Source: Rhizobiaceae bacterium
Lineage (GTDB): Bacteria; Pseudomonadota; Alphaproteobacteria; Rhizobiales; Rhizobiaceae
Reading direction: 5' to 3'
Assembly: GCA_017644005.1 (NCBI GenBank)
Contig: JAEPMJ010000002.1
Location: 558,001 to 622,000, forward strand
DNA: 64,000 bases
Below are positions 1 through 9,307 of the stretch, one piece after another. Numbering within the stretch: the stretch's first letter is position 1; each line of letters opens with the position of its first letter. A program made the translations under genes and the position numbers. The notes below the pieces were generated by a model. The model was not told the origin of the DNA and made no database searches. It worked only from the letters and a program-made list of their open reading frames with translations.

Positions 1-222
1 ACGCCTTCAGCAAGGCATGACCGATCCATGGTCGGTAGCGTTAGGTGCAGCTGTCGCACCGATCAGCCGCTCATTTGACCCCCGGTATTCGGCGATGCTC
101 AAGAACCGGTAGGTTCGATGAGCCCGTCGAGCGGCAGAGCTTCCATCTGAGCCGTGGAGATGTTCGTTCCCCGTGGCTGTCCGTTCCGCCGGCAGGCCCT
201 GTCGTCTTCGGCCAGGCGCTCC

Positions 223-1014
223 TCAGGCTCCGATTCCCGAAAAAAAGCTCAGCGCATAATCGTCGGCGGGCACAAATAGTCGCTGGAAATAGACGGGCCT
301 GCGCTCGGGGCCGTAGGCTTCGGCGAAGATTTCGTAGATGTGACCGCCGAGCTGGAGGCCCAGGCGCCTTGCGGAGATGCTGTTGGCCGGCGCCAATTGC
401 ACAGTCTGGGACGTGCCCTGGACAAAGATGCCGTAACGCGCCTCGAGCTCGGTGCGGATGTTCACCATCCTCCACTCGTCCGGGTGGGTTTCCGCGAGGC
501 CCGGAACCAGGACCGGATCAAGATACATTTCGGCGCCGAAAGGTGCGCAGCCGGATACCGCGTAGCGGCGCGAGATGCGGCAGTATGCGGGTTTCGGGCC
601 GAGAAAGTCGGTCCATATGCCGGTCTGTTCGACCATATCGATGTCGACCAGTTCGGCGATCGGACGTACGCGCTTCCCGTCACGGCGAGATATGAAACGA
701 AAATGCCAGATCGAGGATGTCAGGGGTTCGGTCGACGCCACCTTGCTGCCGTCGCCGCGTCGGCGCACGATGATGCCCACTTCCTGAAGCTGGCGAAGCG
801 CCACCTGCACCGTGCCGAGGCTGACCCCCAGAATCGCCGCCAGTTCCTTCTCTGGCGGCAGAACGTCCCCCGGTTTGAGCGTTCCCTCACGCATCGCGGC
901 GCTCAGCGCCAGGCGTGCCGCGGTGCGTTTGGTGCGGCCGGGCCGCACGGCTTCGTTCATAAAGGTACTCAGCGGATGGGCTTCCGCCGGCACTGCTCGT
1001 TTTGCTGATTTCAC
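223..1014 (-). CDS. GntR family transcriptional regulator (HutC/UTRA-like C-terminus)
   Basis: N-terminal wHTH 'GTLKPGDVLPPEKELAAILGVSLGTVQVALRQLQEVGIIVRRRGDGSKV'; effector-type C-terminal domain; last gene of the tctCBA-gntR run. Confidence 0.85.
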   Translation of the reverse strand: MKSAKRAVPAEAHPLSTFMNEAVRPGRTKRTAARLALSAAMREGTLKPGDVLPPEKELAAILGVSLGTVQVALRQLQEVGIIVRRRGDGSKVASTEPLTSSIWHFRFISRRDGKRVRPIAELVDIDMVEQTGIWTDFLGPKPAYCRISRRYAVSGCAPFGAEMYLDPVLVPGLAETHPDEWRMVNIRTELEARYGIFVQGTSQTVQLAPANSISARRLGLQLGGHIYEIFAEAYGPERRPVYFQRLFVPADDYALSFFSGIGA

Positions 1015-1026
1015 TGCGGTTCCTGG

Positions 1027-2514
1027 TCAGCTCTTTCTGAAGGCCCGGGCGAGAACGACAAGGCCGAGCGCCAAGAATATCACCGAAATGGGGCTGCTGA
1101 ACACCGAGCTGAAATCAGCTTTGTACAGCAGCAGCGTCTTTCGCAGCGAAGCTTCGAACATGCCGCCCAGCAGAAAGCCGATAACCAGGCATACGATGGA
1201 AAAGCCGGTGTGGCGCATCAATAGGCCGAGAACAGCGAAACCGAGCATTACCGCCACCTCGAACATCGACTGGTTGGGCAGATAGACGCCGGCGATGCAA
1301 AGCGCGATGACGGGCGGCAACACCGCACTGCGCGGGGCGCGGGCAATATGCGCCCAGATACTGATTCCGACGCGGCCGACCGCCAAATGGATGAAATTGG
1401 CGATCAGCATCGAGGCGAACAGCGCGTAGATGATGTCGCCATGCATGGTCAGCATGAACGGTCCCGGCACTATGCCGTGGATCATGAAGGCGCCGATCAG
1501 AAGGGCCGCGGCGATATTGCCGGGGATGCCTATGGCTATCGTCGGAATGAGGTTCGACCCGACGACGGCGCTGTTGGCGGCTTCCGTCGCGACGATGCCG
1601 TCCGGATTGCCTTTGCCGAAACTGGAGGGATCCTTGGATGCCCGCCGCGCGGCGCCGTAGCTCAGAAAGGCCGCGAGCGTAACGCCAAGTCCAGGCAACA
1701 TGCCGACACCAGAGCCGATCATCGCCGAACGGATTATGGTGCGCCAGTGGCTGAAGAACTCGCCTGCCGTCAATCTGTTGGCAGCGCGGTCATTGGCCCA
1801 TAACGAAGCGGTGGCTCGCCGTTCGCCGTAGCGGTGCAACGTCGTCATCTGTTCGAAGATCGACGACAGGGCCAACGCCCCGATCGCCACGCCGGTCAGC
1901 GGAAAGCCGTCGAAGAGCTCCACTTCGCCGAATGTCATGCGCGGCGTGCTGTCGATCGGATCAAGGCCGATAGTGGCGAGAAAAATGCCGACAAAGATGG
2001 CGATCAGCCCCTTGAGCGGCGACTCGCTTGCCAGCCCGGCGAGCAGTGCGAAAGCGAAGAAAAGAACCGAAGCGAGCTCGAGCGGGCCGAACTGAAGCGC
2101 GATCGCCGCGAATGGCGCGGCCAAAGCGATTAAAAGCAGGTCCGACAGCGTATCACCGGTGACCGACGAATAGAGCGAGTATTTCATCGCCTTGCCGCCC
2201 TGACCCTTGCATGCCATCGGGTGGCCGTCAAAAGCGGATGCGGCCGATTCCGGCGTACCCGGCGTGTTGAGCAGAATCGAAGGCACCGCGCCGCCGGACG
2301 TTCCACCCTTATTGACGCCGACAAGGAAAGCTATCGCCACCAACGGCGACATATAGAATGTCAGCGGAATGAGAACCGCCATGGCTGTCACGCTGCCGAG
2401 CCCCGGTATGACGCCGATGACTATTCCAAGCGCGATGCCGAGCGCTATGAACAGCAGGTTGGTGACGGTCAGCGCCGCTTCGAACCCGGCAGCCAGGTGC
2501 AGCAGAATATCCAT
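1027..2514 (-). CDS. tctA: Tripartite tricarboxylate transporter permease, TctA family
   Basis: 495 aa polytopic protein, TctA motifs 'GVIPGLGSVTAMAVLIPLTF', 'GVNKGGTSGGAVPSILLNTPGTPESAASAFDGHPM'. Confidence 0.93.
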   Translation of the reverse strand: MDILLHLAAGFEAALTVTNLLFIALGIALGIVIGVIPGLGSVTAMAVLIPLTFYMSPLVAIAFLVGVNKGGTSGGAVPSILLNTPGTPESAASAFDGHPMACKGQGGKAMKYSLYSSVTGDTLSDLLLIALAAPFAAIALQFGPLELASVLFFAFALLAGLASESPLKGLIAIFVGIFLATIGLDPIDSTPRMTFGEVELFDGFPLTGVAIGALALSSIFEQMTTLHRYGERRATASLWANDRAANRLTAGEFFSHWRTIIRSAMIGSGVGMLPGLGVTLAAFLSYGAARRASKDPSSFGKGNPDGIVATEAANSAVVGSNLIPTIAIGIPGNIAAALLIGAFMIHGIVPGPFMLTMHGDIIYALFASMLIANFIHLAVGRVGISIWAHIARAPRSAVLPPVIALCIAGVYLPNQSMFEVAVMLGFAVLGLLMRHTGFSIVCLVIGFLLGGMFEASLRKTLLLYKADFSSVFSSPISVIFLALGLVVLARAFRKS

Positions 2515-2541
2515 GCCGTCACACGCCGTTTTCGGTTTTTT

Positions 2542-3045
2542 TCACGGCAGCTGCACCGTGAACAGGTGCCACGCCGCCAGATCGATGGCCAATGGGAAAA
2601 GAACGGCGATGGCAACGATGGTCGGCCACGATCTCTGCCCCGACAGAAGCAATCCGGCGGCCACCACCAATGGCATCACATAAACGAAGCCGATGTTTGT
2701 GACGCCCAGGTAGATGGCGATGCTTGCGATACCCCATATTGCGGGTACGACAAGCGCCGGCCAGTTGGAGACGGGATGCGCCGCACGGCATTTCAGGGCG
2801 GCGGAGCAGGCGAGGGTTGCGCCCAGCAGCGTGACAACCCATGCGGCCAGATTCGGCATGAAGGCGGGCGAAACGTCATAGCTGCCGGCGGACGCGTCGA
2901 CATGATTTGGAATGAGCCAGAAGAGGCCGGCAAGGCCCATCAGGGTCAGGACACAGCCGCTCGCCAGATTGACGACGGGAGAGGTTGCGTTCTCCACGCC
3001 GTCCTTGCTGTCTTGTGTTTTCTCGGGCTGCGTACCTGCCATCAA
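2542..3045 (-). CDS. tctB: Tripartite tricarboxylate transporter small permease, TctB family
   Basis: 167 aa hydrophobic protein between tctA and tctC, overlapping the tctC stop. Confidence 0.8.
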   Translation of the reverse strand: MMAGTQPEKTQDSKDGVENATSPVVNLASGCVLTLMGLAGLFWLIPNHVDASAGSYDVSPAFMPNLAAWVVTLLGATLACSAALKCRAAHPVSNWPALVVPAIWGIASIAIYLGVTNIGFVYVMPLVVAAGLLLSGQRSWPTIVAIAVLFPLAIDLAAWHLFTVQLP

Positions 3046-3995
3046 TGCGCAACCTGCGCAACCGTGCGCAGCGAGCTGATCGTTGCTTCCATGTCCTCGG
3101 TCAGTGCTTCGGAGCCGACAAATTTCGACGGAAACAAAAGCTTGTTTTCGAGCAGGTCCAGATATCCGGGATCCTTGACCGCTGCCTCGATGGCCATGTT
3201 GAGCCTCGCCACGACATCGCCGGCAAGTCCCCTAGGGCCGACGATCAGCATGTGACCAGGCATGGAGATATCATATTTCTCGCGGATCGAGGGAGCATCA
3301 GGCGATGCTGCGAGCCGCTCCGCGTTCATCGACGCAAGCACCCTGATCTGGCCGCCATAACGGCCGTGAATGCCGCCGCTCCAGGCGAAATCGATCTTGC
3401 CGGCGAGCAACAGCGGAACCATCTCGCCGCCGCCCTTGGTCGGGATGCCGGTCCATTCGATGCCTTCCTTGCCGGCGATATATTCAAGGAAAGCGCGCGA
3501 CATAGCGTTCTGGTCTGCATAGGTCAGCCCAGCCTGCTGTTTGGATCTCGCCAGCAAATCCTCAAAGCTCGTATCGGGCGAGTCCTGCCGCACAACAATC
3601 GCCTGCTGATACTCCGAAATCTGCGCGACATAGGTGAAGCTGTCGACGTCGTATTCCACCTTCAGGGTGAGCGGCGTCCAGGTCAGCGGATCGGAGCCCG
3701 ACAACATGATTGTGTAGCCGTCCGGCGCCGAAGCCGCGATTTCCGTGGAACCGACCGCCCCGCCGCCGCCCGGGCGCGTCTTGACGATGACAGGCTGGCC
3801 AAGCTGGTCGCCAAGCGCCTTGGCGAACACCCGGGCCAGCGTCTCGGTGCTGCCGCCTGCCTGATACGGGACGATAAGGGTCACCGGCCGGTCGGGGTAT
3901 CCCGCCCAGGCCTCCGTGGCGAGACCGAACACGCTGCCGATGGCGACGACTGCAACCGCAGCCAGCAGGCTGCGCCTTGAAGAGCTGGTTTTCAT
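3042..3995 (-). CDS. tctC: Tripartite tricarboxylate transporter substrate-binding protein, TctC/Bug family
   Basis: Signal peptide followed by 'YPDRPVTLIVPYQAGGSTETLARVFAKALGDQLGQPVIVKTRPGGGGAVGSTEIA'. Confidence 0.93.
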   Translation of the reverse strand: MKTSSSRRSLLAAVAVVAIGSVFGLATEAWAGYPDRPVTLIVPYQAGGSTETLARVFAKALGDQLGQPVIVKTRPGGGGAVGSTEIAASAPDGYTIMLSGSDPLTWTPLTLKVEYDVDSFTYVAQISEYQQAIVVRQDSPDTSFEDLLARSKQQAGLTYADQNAMSRAFLEYIAGKEGIEWTGIPTKGGGEMVPLLLAGKIDFAWSGGIHGRYGGQIRVLASMNAERLAASPDAPSIREKYDISMPGHMLIVGPRGLAGDVVARLNMAIEAAVKDPGYLDLLENKLLFPSKFVGSEALTEDMEATISSLRTVAQVAH

Positions 3996-4052
3996 GCGTT
4001 CCTCCCTTTTTCAGCGCCATGCGGTGCAACGCGCCTGATTGACCTCCGATCT

Positions 4053-4068
4053 AAAACTACATAGTTTT
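4053..4068. promoter_or_regulatory. Inverted repeat AAAACTA-CA-TAGTTTT in the tctC/DUF3604 divergent region (candidate GntR operator)
   Basis: Perfect 7-bp arms with 2-nt spacer, read directly from sequence. Confidence 0.45.
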
Positions 4069-4105
4069 GGCCAAGTTGTCGATAGCTTACGTTAGGAGAT
4101 GCAGA

Positions 4106-6415
4106 TTGCTGGCGGATCAGGACGAAACGGACTTCCGACTTGGGCCAATCCCGCGCGACCTTATCGGCGACGGCGGTGTCGCCGTTATGCCGGGCGCAGA
4201 CCCGGCGCTCTACGGATCGGCCCGGCTGTCGCCCCTGGGTGCCGTCGAGGTCCGCAGCCCGCAGACTTTCACGCTCACCTATACCCTGGGCCGACTGGGC
4301 TTGGACGATACCGGCTCGATATGCGTCTGTTTTCGCGCCATGGGCGACGCGGGCGCTCTGCAGGTAGCGGATCCCACAGCGCCGAATTTCGTCAGCGCGC
4401 GCTGTTCGGGTGACGGGCTGATTGAGCTGCAGCCGGCCAGTGGCCAGCGGCCCTGGAACAAATGTCTGATCGCGCGATTGCAGGGGGGCTATCTCAGCGA
4501 GGGTGACACGATCACCATCGTATTTGGGGATACTGCCAGCGGATCGCCGGGCTGGATGATGCAGACAGTGGCTGAACGCGCCTTTGAATTCAGGGTGCTG
4601 GCCGACGTTGTGGCGACGGGGCACCCTGTCCCCATTGCCGATCGCTTATGGGTTCCGGTCGTCGCCGGACCACCAGCCACCTGGAAGGCCGTGCTGCCGA
4701 CATTGCGCAGGCCGGGCGAAAGCTTCCACCTCGGTATCAAGGCCGAAGACATCTGGGGCAACCCGACAGCCAAAGCTACGGGTCAGATCCAGCTCAGGGC
4801 GAATATGGCTGTGGACGGACTTCCTGCGTCGGTCACCTTCGACGGCACGCAGCGCGCCTTGTCCGTCGAAGGGCTAAAAGTGTCGGAAGAAGGCGTTCTC
4901 AGGATCGAGATCATCAAGAACGGGGAGAAACTCGCCGTTGCCGGACCGCTGGTCATTCGCCGCGGCGATATCGCATCCTACTGGGGCGACCTGCATGGTC
5001 AGACAGGCGAGACCGTCGGCATCGGCACCGTCGAAGACTATTTCGATTTCGCACGCAACCTGGCATTCCTCGACGTCACCAGCCATCAGGCCAATGATTT
5101 CCAGGTAAATGCGGCATTCTGGAGCCACCTCAACGCGCTGACTGCGGAATTCGATCAACCGGGCCGGTTCGTCGCCTTCCCGGGCTACGAATGGTCCGGC
5201 AACACCGCCGTCGGCGGCGACCACAATGTATTTTTCCGTCACGAGGGCCGACCCATTCACCGCTCCTCGCACGCGCTCCTGCCCGACCGCAGCGACGTGG
5301 CGAGCGATGCATCCGATCTGAAGGCGCTTTACGCCGCGCTGAAGGACGAAGACTGCGTCATGTATGCACATGTTGGCGGTCGTTACGCCAATATCGCCTA
5401 TGCGCACCACCCGCTCCTGGAGACTGCTCTGGAACTTCATTCGGCTTGGGGCAGCTTCGAATGGCTGCTGACCGATTCCTTCAAACTCGGCTACCGCTGC
5501 GGCGTGGTTTGCAACAGCGACGGACACAAGGGCCGGCCCGGCGCCAGCTATCCCGGCGCCTCGGTGTTTGGCGCCTATGGCGGGCTAACCTGCTTCCTTG
5601 CCGAGCGACTGGACCGCGACGCCATCTTCGAGGCGATGCGGCGGCGGCATCACTACGGAACGACCGGCAGCCGAATTCACGTGGAGCTGAAGCTGGTTAT
5701 GGACGAACCCGGTCGTATCTACGAGCGCAATCCCGACGCGATACCCGATGCGGCCTGTACCGAAAGCCGTGTTGCGACCATGGGGGACATCGTGCGCACC
5801 GCAGCAGATACTGTCCGGGTCGAGCTCGAAATAGAAACGCCATCCGCCATTCTGGAGGTTGCCGTCTTCAACGGCGAGACCATGGTCGAGACGTTCCGCC
5901 CCTATGATACCGCGGACCTTGGCAATCGATATCGCGTCACTTGGTCGGGAGCCGAATACCGTGGTCGCGGCCGCGACACCGCCTGGCGCGGACGCGCGAG
6001 GTTTCGCGGCCGGCAAATCCGGCGGTTCGAAAAATTCAACGTCTGGAATCATGAGCGTCGCTTCGGGCAGCTCGGCAGCGACACGGTGATCTGGAACGCT
6101 GTTACGACCGGGAATTTCAGCGGATTCGACGTCTGGCTGGATGACGATGAGGCTGGCGAGTTGGAAATCGCAACGAACCGCGGAAAGCTCTCCGTGCCGT
6201 TGGCCGAACTTGGCAGCGAGGATGCTGTGCTCCATGCTGGCGGTTTGCAGCGCTGCATTGCAGTCTCCCGACTGCCGGAAACGCTCAACGCGACGATGAC
6301 GAAAACTTCCTGCAACGTCGCGTTACGGCCTGAAGGCGACAATCCTGTCTGGGTGCGTATCACGACTGAAGACGGCCATCGGGCCTGGACCAGCCCTGTC
6401 TACCTCATCCGGTAG
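4106..6415 (+). CDS. DUF3604 domain protein (PHP-like putative metallohydrolase)
   Basis: Long ORF (track start 4067) with 'GDLHGQTGETVGIGTVEDYFDFAR', 'FPGYEWSG', 'AHVGGRYAN', 'ELHSAWGSFEWL', 'CNSDGHKGRPG'. TTG at 4106 preceded by AGGAG is the more likely start because the 4067 TTG lies inside the inverted repeat. Confidence 0.8.
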   Translation: MLADQDETDFRLGPIPRDLIGDGGVAVMPGADPALYGSARLSPLGAVEVRSPQTFTLTYTLGRLGLDDTGSICVCFRAMGDAGALQVADPTAPNFVSARCSGDGLIELQPASGQRPWNKCLIARLQGGYLSEGDTITIVFGDTASGSPGWMMQTVAERAFEFRVLADVVATGHPVPIADRLWVPVVAGPPATWKAVLPTLRRPGESFHLGIKAEDIWGNPTAKATGQIQLRANMAVDGLPASVTFDGTQRALSVEGLKVSEEGVLRIEIIKNGEKLAVAGPLVIRRGDIASYWGDLHGQTGETVGIGTVEDYFDFARNLAFLDVTSHQANDFQVNAAFWSHLNALTAEFDQPGRFVAFPGYEWSGNTAVGGDHNVFFRHEGRPIHRSSHALLPDRSDVASDASDLKALYAALKDEDCVMYAHVGGRYANIAYAHHPLLETALELHSAWGSFEWLLTDSFKLGYRCGVVCNSDGHKGRPGASYPGASVFGAYGGLTCFLAERLDRDAIFEAMRRRHHYGTTGSRIHVELKLVMDEPGRIYERNPDAIPDAACTESRVATMGDIVRTAADTVRVELEIETPSAILEVAVFNGETMVETFRPYDTADLGNRYRVTWSGAEYRGRGRDTAWRGRARFRGRQIRRFEKFNVWNHERRFGQLGSDTVIWNAVTTGNFSGFDVWLDDDEAGELEIATNRGKLSVPLAELGSEDAVLHAGGLQRCIAVSRLPETLNATMTKTSCNVALRPEGDNPVWVRITTEDGHRAWTSPVYLIR

Positions 6416-6631
6416 GATCGCGCCTACTTCGCGGTTGCTGCGGACATCCGTTCACGCGCCCTCACACGTCAGCCGCGCGAGTGCGCGCGCAGGAAACGTC
6501 CTCATACCCCTCACCTTGGGCGGGACGGCGGAGAAACCGGAACCGGTTGGCATGGGCATCTGCGCGGTGCGACAGCTGCGGCCCGGTGGAGTTCAGGACG
6601 TCGCAGCACCGTCAGGCATCAGCTCGATCGC

Positions 6632-7621
6632 CTAGCAGATGGAAATTGCCTCGGCTGTCTGGAACGATCGCGTCGCGGCATCAGCCAACAACTGAGCTCG
6701 CAGCCCGTCTTCTATTCCGGGTTCGATGGGTTTCGAATTTGCAATACAGTCAACGAAATGCGCCATTTCGGCGCGATAAGCGGCCTCGTAGCGTTCCAGA
6801 AAGAAATGTTGCGCAGGTGATTTTGTGAACCCCGCCGAGTTCGCAATTTCGACCGTGTTTTCAAGAACGTTTTCGGCGCGTAGCATTCCCTTTGCGCCAT
6901 GCACTTCGATCCGCTGGTCGTAGCCGTAGCTGGCGCGCCTGGAATTGGTGATCTGGCAAATGCGGCCACTGGACGTCGAAAGCGTCACGGCTGCGGTATC
7001 CACGTCACCCAGCCTCCCGACCTCGGCGTCGACGAGTGCGGCGCCAACGGCATAGACCGACACCGGCTCCTCACCAAGCAGGAAGCGGGCCATGTCCAGA
7101 TCGTGGATCATCATGTCGCGAAACAGCCCACCGGAGGATTTGACGTAGCCAATAGGCGGCGGTGAGGGATCGCGGGACTGAATGGTGACAATCTCGACAT
7201 CGCCGATCTCGCCCGCCGCGATGCGCGCATGCACGTTGGCGAAATTCGGATCGAACCGGCGATTGAAGGCGGTCAGAAAAGGTACACCCGCGGCCTCGAC
7301 CGCCTTGATGCAATCGCGGATCCGGTCGGCGGACAAATCCACGGGCTTTTCACAGAAAATCGCCTTGCCGGCGGCGGCGGCGGCATGAATGAACTTGTAA
7401 TGAGTGTCGGTGGGCGTGCCGATGACAACCGCGTCCACGTCGGCGCTTTCGATCAGCGCGATGGGCTCCATGACCTTCGCGCCGGTCTTGTTGCCCAGCA
7501 TCCTGGCTGGCTCCCCGAAGGCATCGGCGACGGCAGAGACCCGTGCCCCCTCCGTCTGCGCGATGGAACGGGCGTGAACCTGGCCGATACGGCCGCAGCC
7601 CAGAAGTCCGATTTTGAGCAT
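6632..7621 (-). CDS. iolG: Inositol 2-dehydrogenase (Gfo/Idh/MocA family)
   Basis: 'IGLLGCGRIGQVHARSIAQTEGARVSAVADAF', 'EKPVD', 'MIHDLDMARFLLGEEPVSVYAVGA'; operonic with iolB/C/D. Confidence 0.88.
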   Translation of the reverse strand: MLKIGLLGCGRIGQVHARSIAQTEGARVSAVADAFGEPARMLGNKTGAKVMEPIALIESADVDAVVIGTPTDTHYKFIHAAAAAGKAIFCEKPVDLSADRIRDCIKAVEAAGVPFLTAFNRRFDPNFANVHARIAAGEIGDVEIVTIQSRDPSPPPIGYVKSSGGLFRDMMIHDLDMARFLLGEEPVSVYAVGAALVDAEVGRLGDVDTAAVTLSTSSGRICQITNSRRASYGYDQRIEVHGAKGMLRAENVLENTVEIANSAGFTKSPAQHFFLERYEAAYRAEMAHFVDCIANSKPIEPGIEDGLRAQLLADAATRSFQTAEAISIC

Positions 7622-7622
7622 G

Positions 7623-8453
7623 TCAGCCTGCCTTCAGAGCTTGAAGCACCGTACGGGTGGCGGCAACGAGTTGGCCGTGCGTTTCGCCGAGTATCTGCAA
7701 GCGGTCGAAGCGGGTCGCATCGCGGTTCACAGCTTCGCGCAACGCATGTCCGAAAGCCATCCGCAACTCGGTTCCGATGTTGAATTTGCAGATCGAAGAA
7801 CCTCGCGCCAGCGCACGGCGCTGCGCCATTGGCACACCAGAGCCTCCATGAATGACCAGAGGCACCTCGGTTGCAGCTTCGATGGCCCGGATTGACGCCT
7901 CGTCGAGCCCCCCTTGCTGATCCCCTTGCAGATGCACGTTGCCAACGGAAATGGCCATTGCATCCACACAAGTCCCCCGTGCGAATTGTGCGGCTTCCTC
8001 CGGGTCGGTTCTCGCAGAACCTTCGCCGCCCGAATAGCCGACAAAGCCGATCTCGCCCTCGCAGGAGACGCCCGCGCCATGAGCAAGTTCCACGATGGCG
8101 GCGGTTTCCTCGATATTCTGGGAAAGCGGTTTGCGCGATCCGTCATACATTACCGAGGTAAAGCCGCTGTCGATCGCAATGTGGCAATCCTCTGCGGTGT
8201 AACCATGATCGAGATGAGCAACCACGGGTACGGAAGCCCCTTCGGCCAGATGTCGGAACATGGCACCGAGCACCGGTAGCGGAGTATATTCGCGGCACGA
8301 AGGCCCGGCCTGCAGGATCACCGGACAACCCTCGGCCTCGGCCGCAGCAACATACGCGCGCATGTCCTCCCACCCGAGAGTGACAAGCCCCGCCACCGCG
8401 TAGCCGTCACGGAGCGCCGGTTTCAGAACCTCGGACAGTGTGACAAGGCTCAT
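7623..8453 (-). CDS. Class II fructose-bisphosphate aldolase family protein (IolJ-like)
   Basis: 'VPVVAHLDHGYTAEDCHIAIDSGFTSVMYDGS', 'LVIHGGSGVP'; inside iol operon. Confidence 0.82.
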   Translation of the reverse strand: MSLVTLSEVLKPALRDGYAVAGLVTLGWEDMRAYVAAAEAEGCPVILQAGPSCREYTPLPVLGAMFRHLAEGASVPVVAHLDHGYTAEDCHIAIDSGFTSVMYDGSRKPLSQNIEETAAIVELAHGAGVSCEGEIGFVGYSGGEGSARTDPEEAAQFARGTCVDAMAISVGNVHLQGDQQGGLDEASIRAIEAATEVPLVIHGGSGVPMAQRRALARGSSICKFNIGTELRMAFGHALREAVNRDATRFDRLQILGETHGQLVAATRTVLQALKAG

Positions 8454-9307
8454 TTGAACTTTGCCACCATGTCCATGATGCCGGGGATCGTGTTCAGCTG
8501 TTCCGCGTGGGTCGGCTGGAAATACTGTCTCAGGCTGCGCTGACTGAAGCCGCCGAGAATGGTGAAGTAGTACATTTCGTAACCTGGCAGGACAGCGCAG
8601 GGGTGGTAGCCCTTGTCGATCAGGAAAGTTGAGCCGTCGACGATGTGGTAGGCATCGCCTGGTTTATCTTCCTCACGTTGCAGCATCTGCAGGCCGGAAC
8701 CATAGTTCGGGCGGAAGCGGAAATTGTAGGTCTCGTCGTGGCGTGTCTCGATCAGTTCGCCATTTTCATCGAGCCGGTCGGTGTCGTGCTTGTGGGAGGG
8801 AAAGCCGGACCAGCCGCCCTGCCCCACCGTGTAAAGCTCGGAAACCAGCAGGCGACCGACCTTGTCATGGTGACCCGTGCCAAGGATGTGCTTGATCTTC
8901 CGGTGCGTTTTCGTGTCGTCCGACCCATACTGCACCACATCCAGATCGGCGGCGCGGACAGCGAAAGGCTCCAGCTTCTTGTCGTATTTCGCGCCGGCGA
9001 TGAAGGTCTCGGTAGAGTCCGTCGTGCAGGTGATGCGGACTTTTGCACTGGTCGGAACGTAGACGCCCTCGGGCTCACCATCCCATACGTTCTCGACGCG
9101 GTTGCCTATGCCGTCGAAGACCGCGCCGTCAACACTGACATCCACGGTGCCGGTTGCAGGGACGACGCAGGTTTCATAATCGTCGACGATATATTCGAAG
9201 CTCTCGCCCTTCTTCAGCTTCACGATGTTGAAGTAGTTCAGCGGCACCAGATCATGATACGCGTCGACAACCGGCTTGTTGGCATTGTCATAGGGCGGAA
9301 TGTGCAT
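8450..9307 (-). CDS. iolB: 5-deoxy-glucuronate isomerase
   Basis: IolB-like 'GGWSGFPSHKHDTDR', 'DGSTFLIDKGYHPCAVLPGYEMYYFTILGG'. Confidence 0.88.
   Translation of the reverse strand: MHIPPYDNANKPVVDAYHDLVPLNYFNIVKLKKGESFEYIVDDYETCVVPATGTVDVSVDGAVFDGIGNRVENVWDGEPEGVYVPTSAKVRITCTTDSTETFIAGAKYDKKLEPFAVRAADLDVVQYGSDDTKTHRKIKHILGTGHHDKVGRLLVSELYTVGQGGWSGFPSHKHDTDRLDENGELIETRHDETYNFRFRPNYGSGLQMLQREEDKPGDAYHIVDGSTFLIDKGYHPCAVLPGYEMYYFTILGGFSQRSLRQYFQPTHAEQLNTIPGIMDMVAKFK

Noticed and set aside
1-222. Possible coding sequence at the left edge (overlapping ORFs 45-695 and 71-475)
   Set aside because: Both ORFs overlap the GntR gene in other frames and look like frame shadows; no identifiable product in 1-222.
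6535-6555. GGAACCGGTTGG resembling the core of the LacI operator
   Set aside because: Lacks the GCAA/TTGC flanks and lies between convergent gene ends rather than in a promoter.
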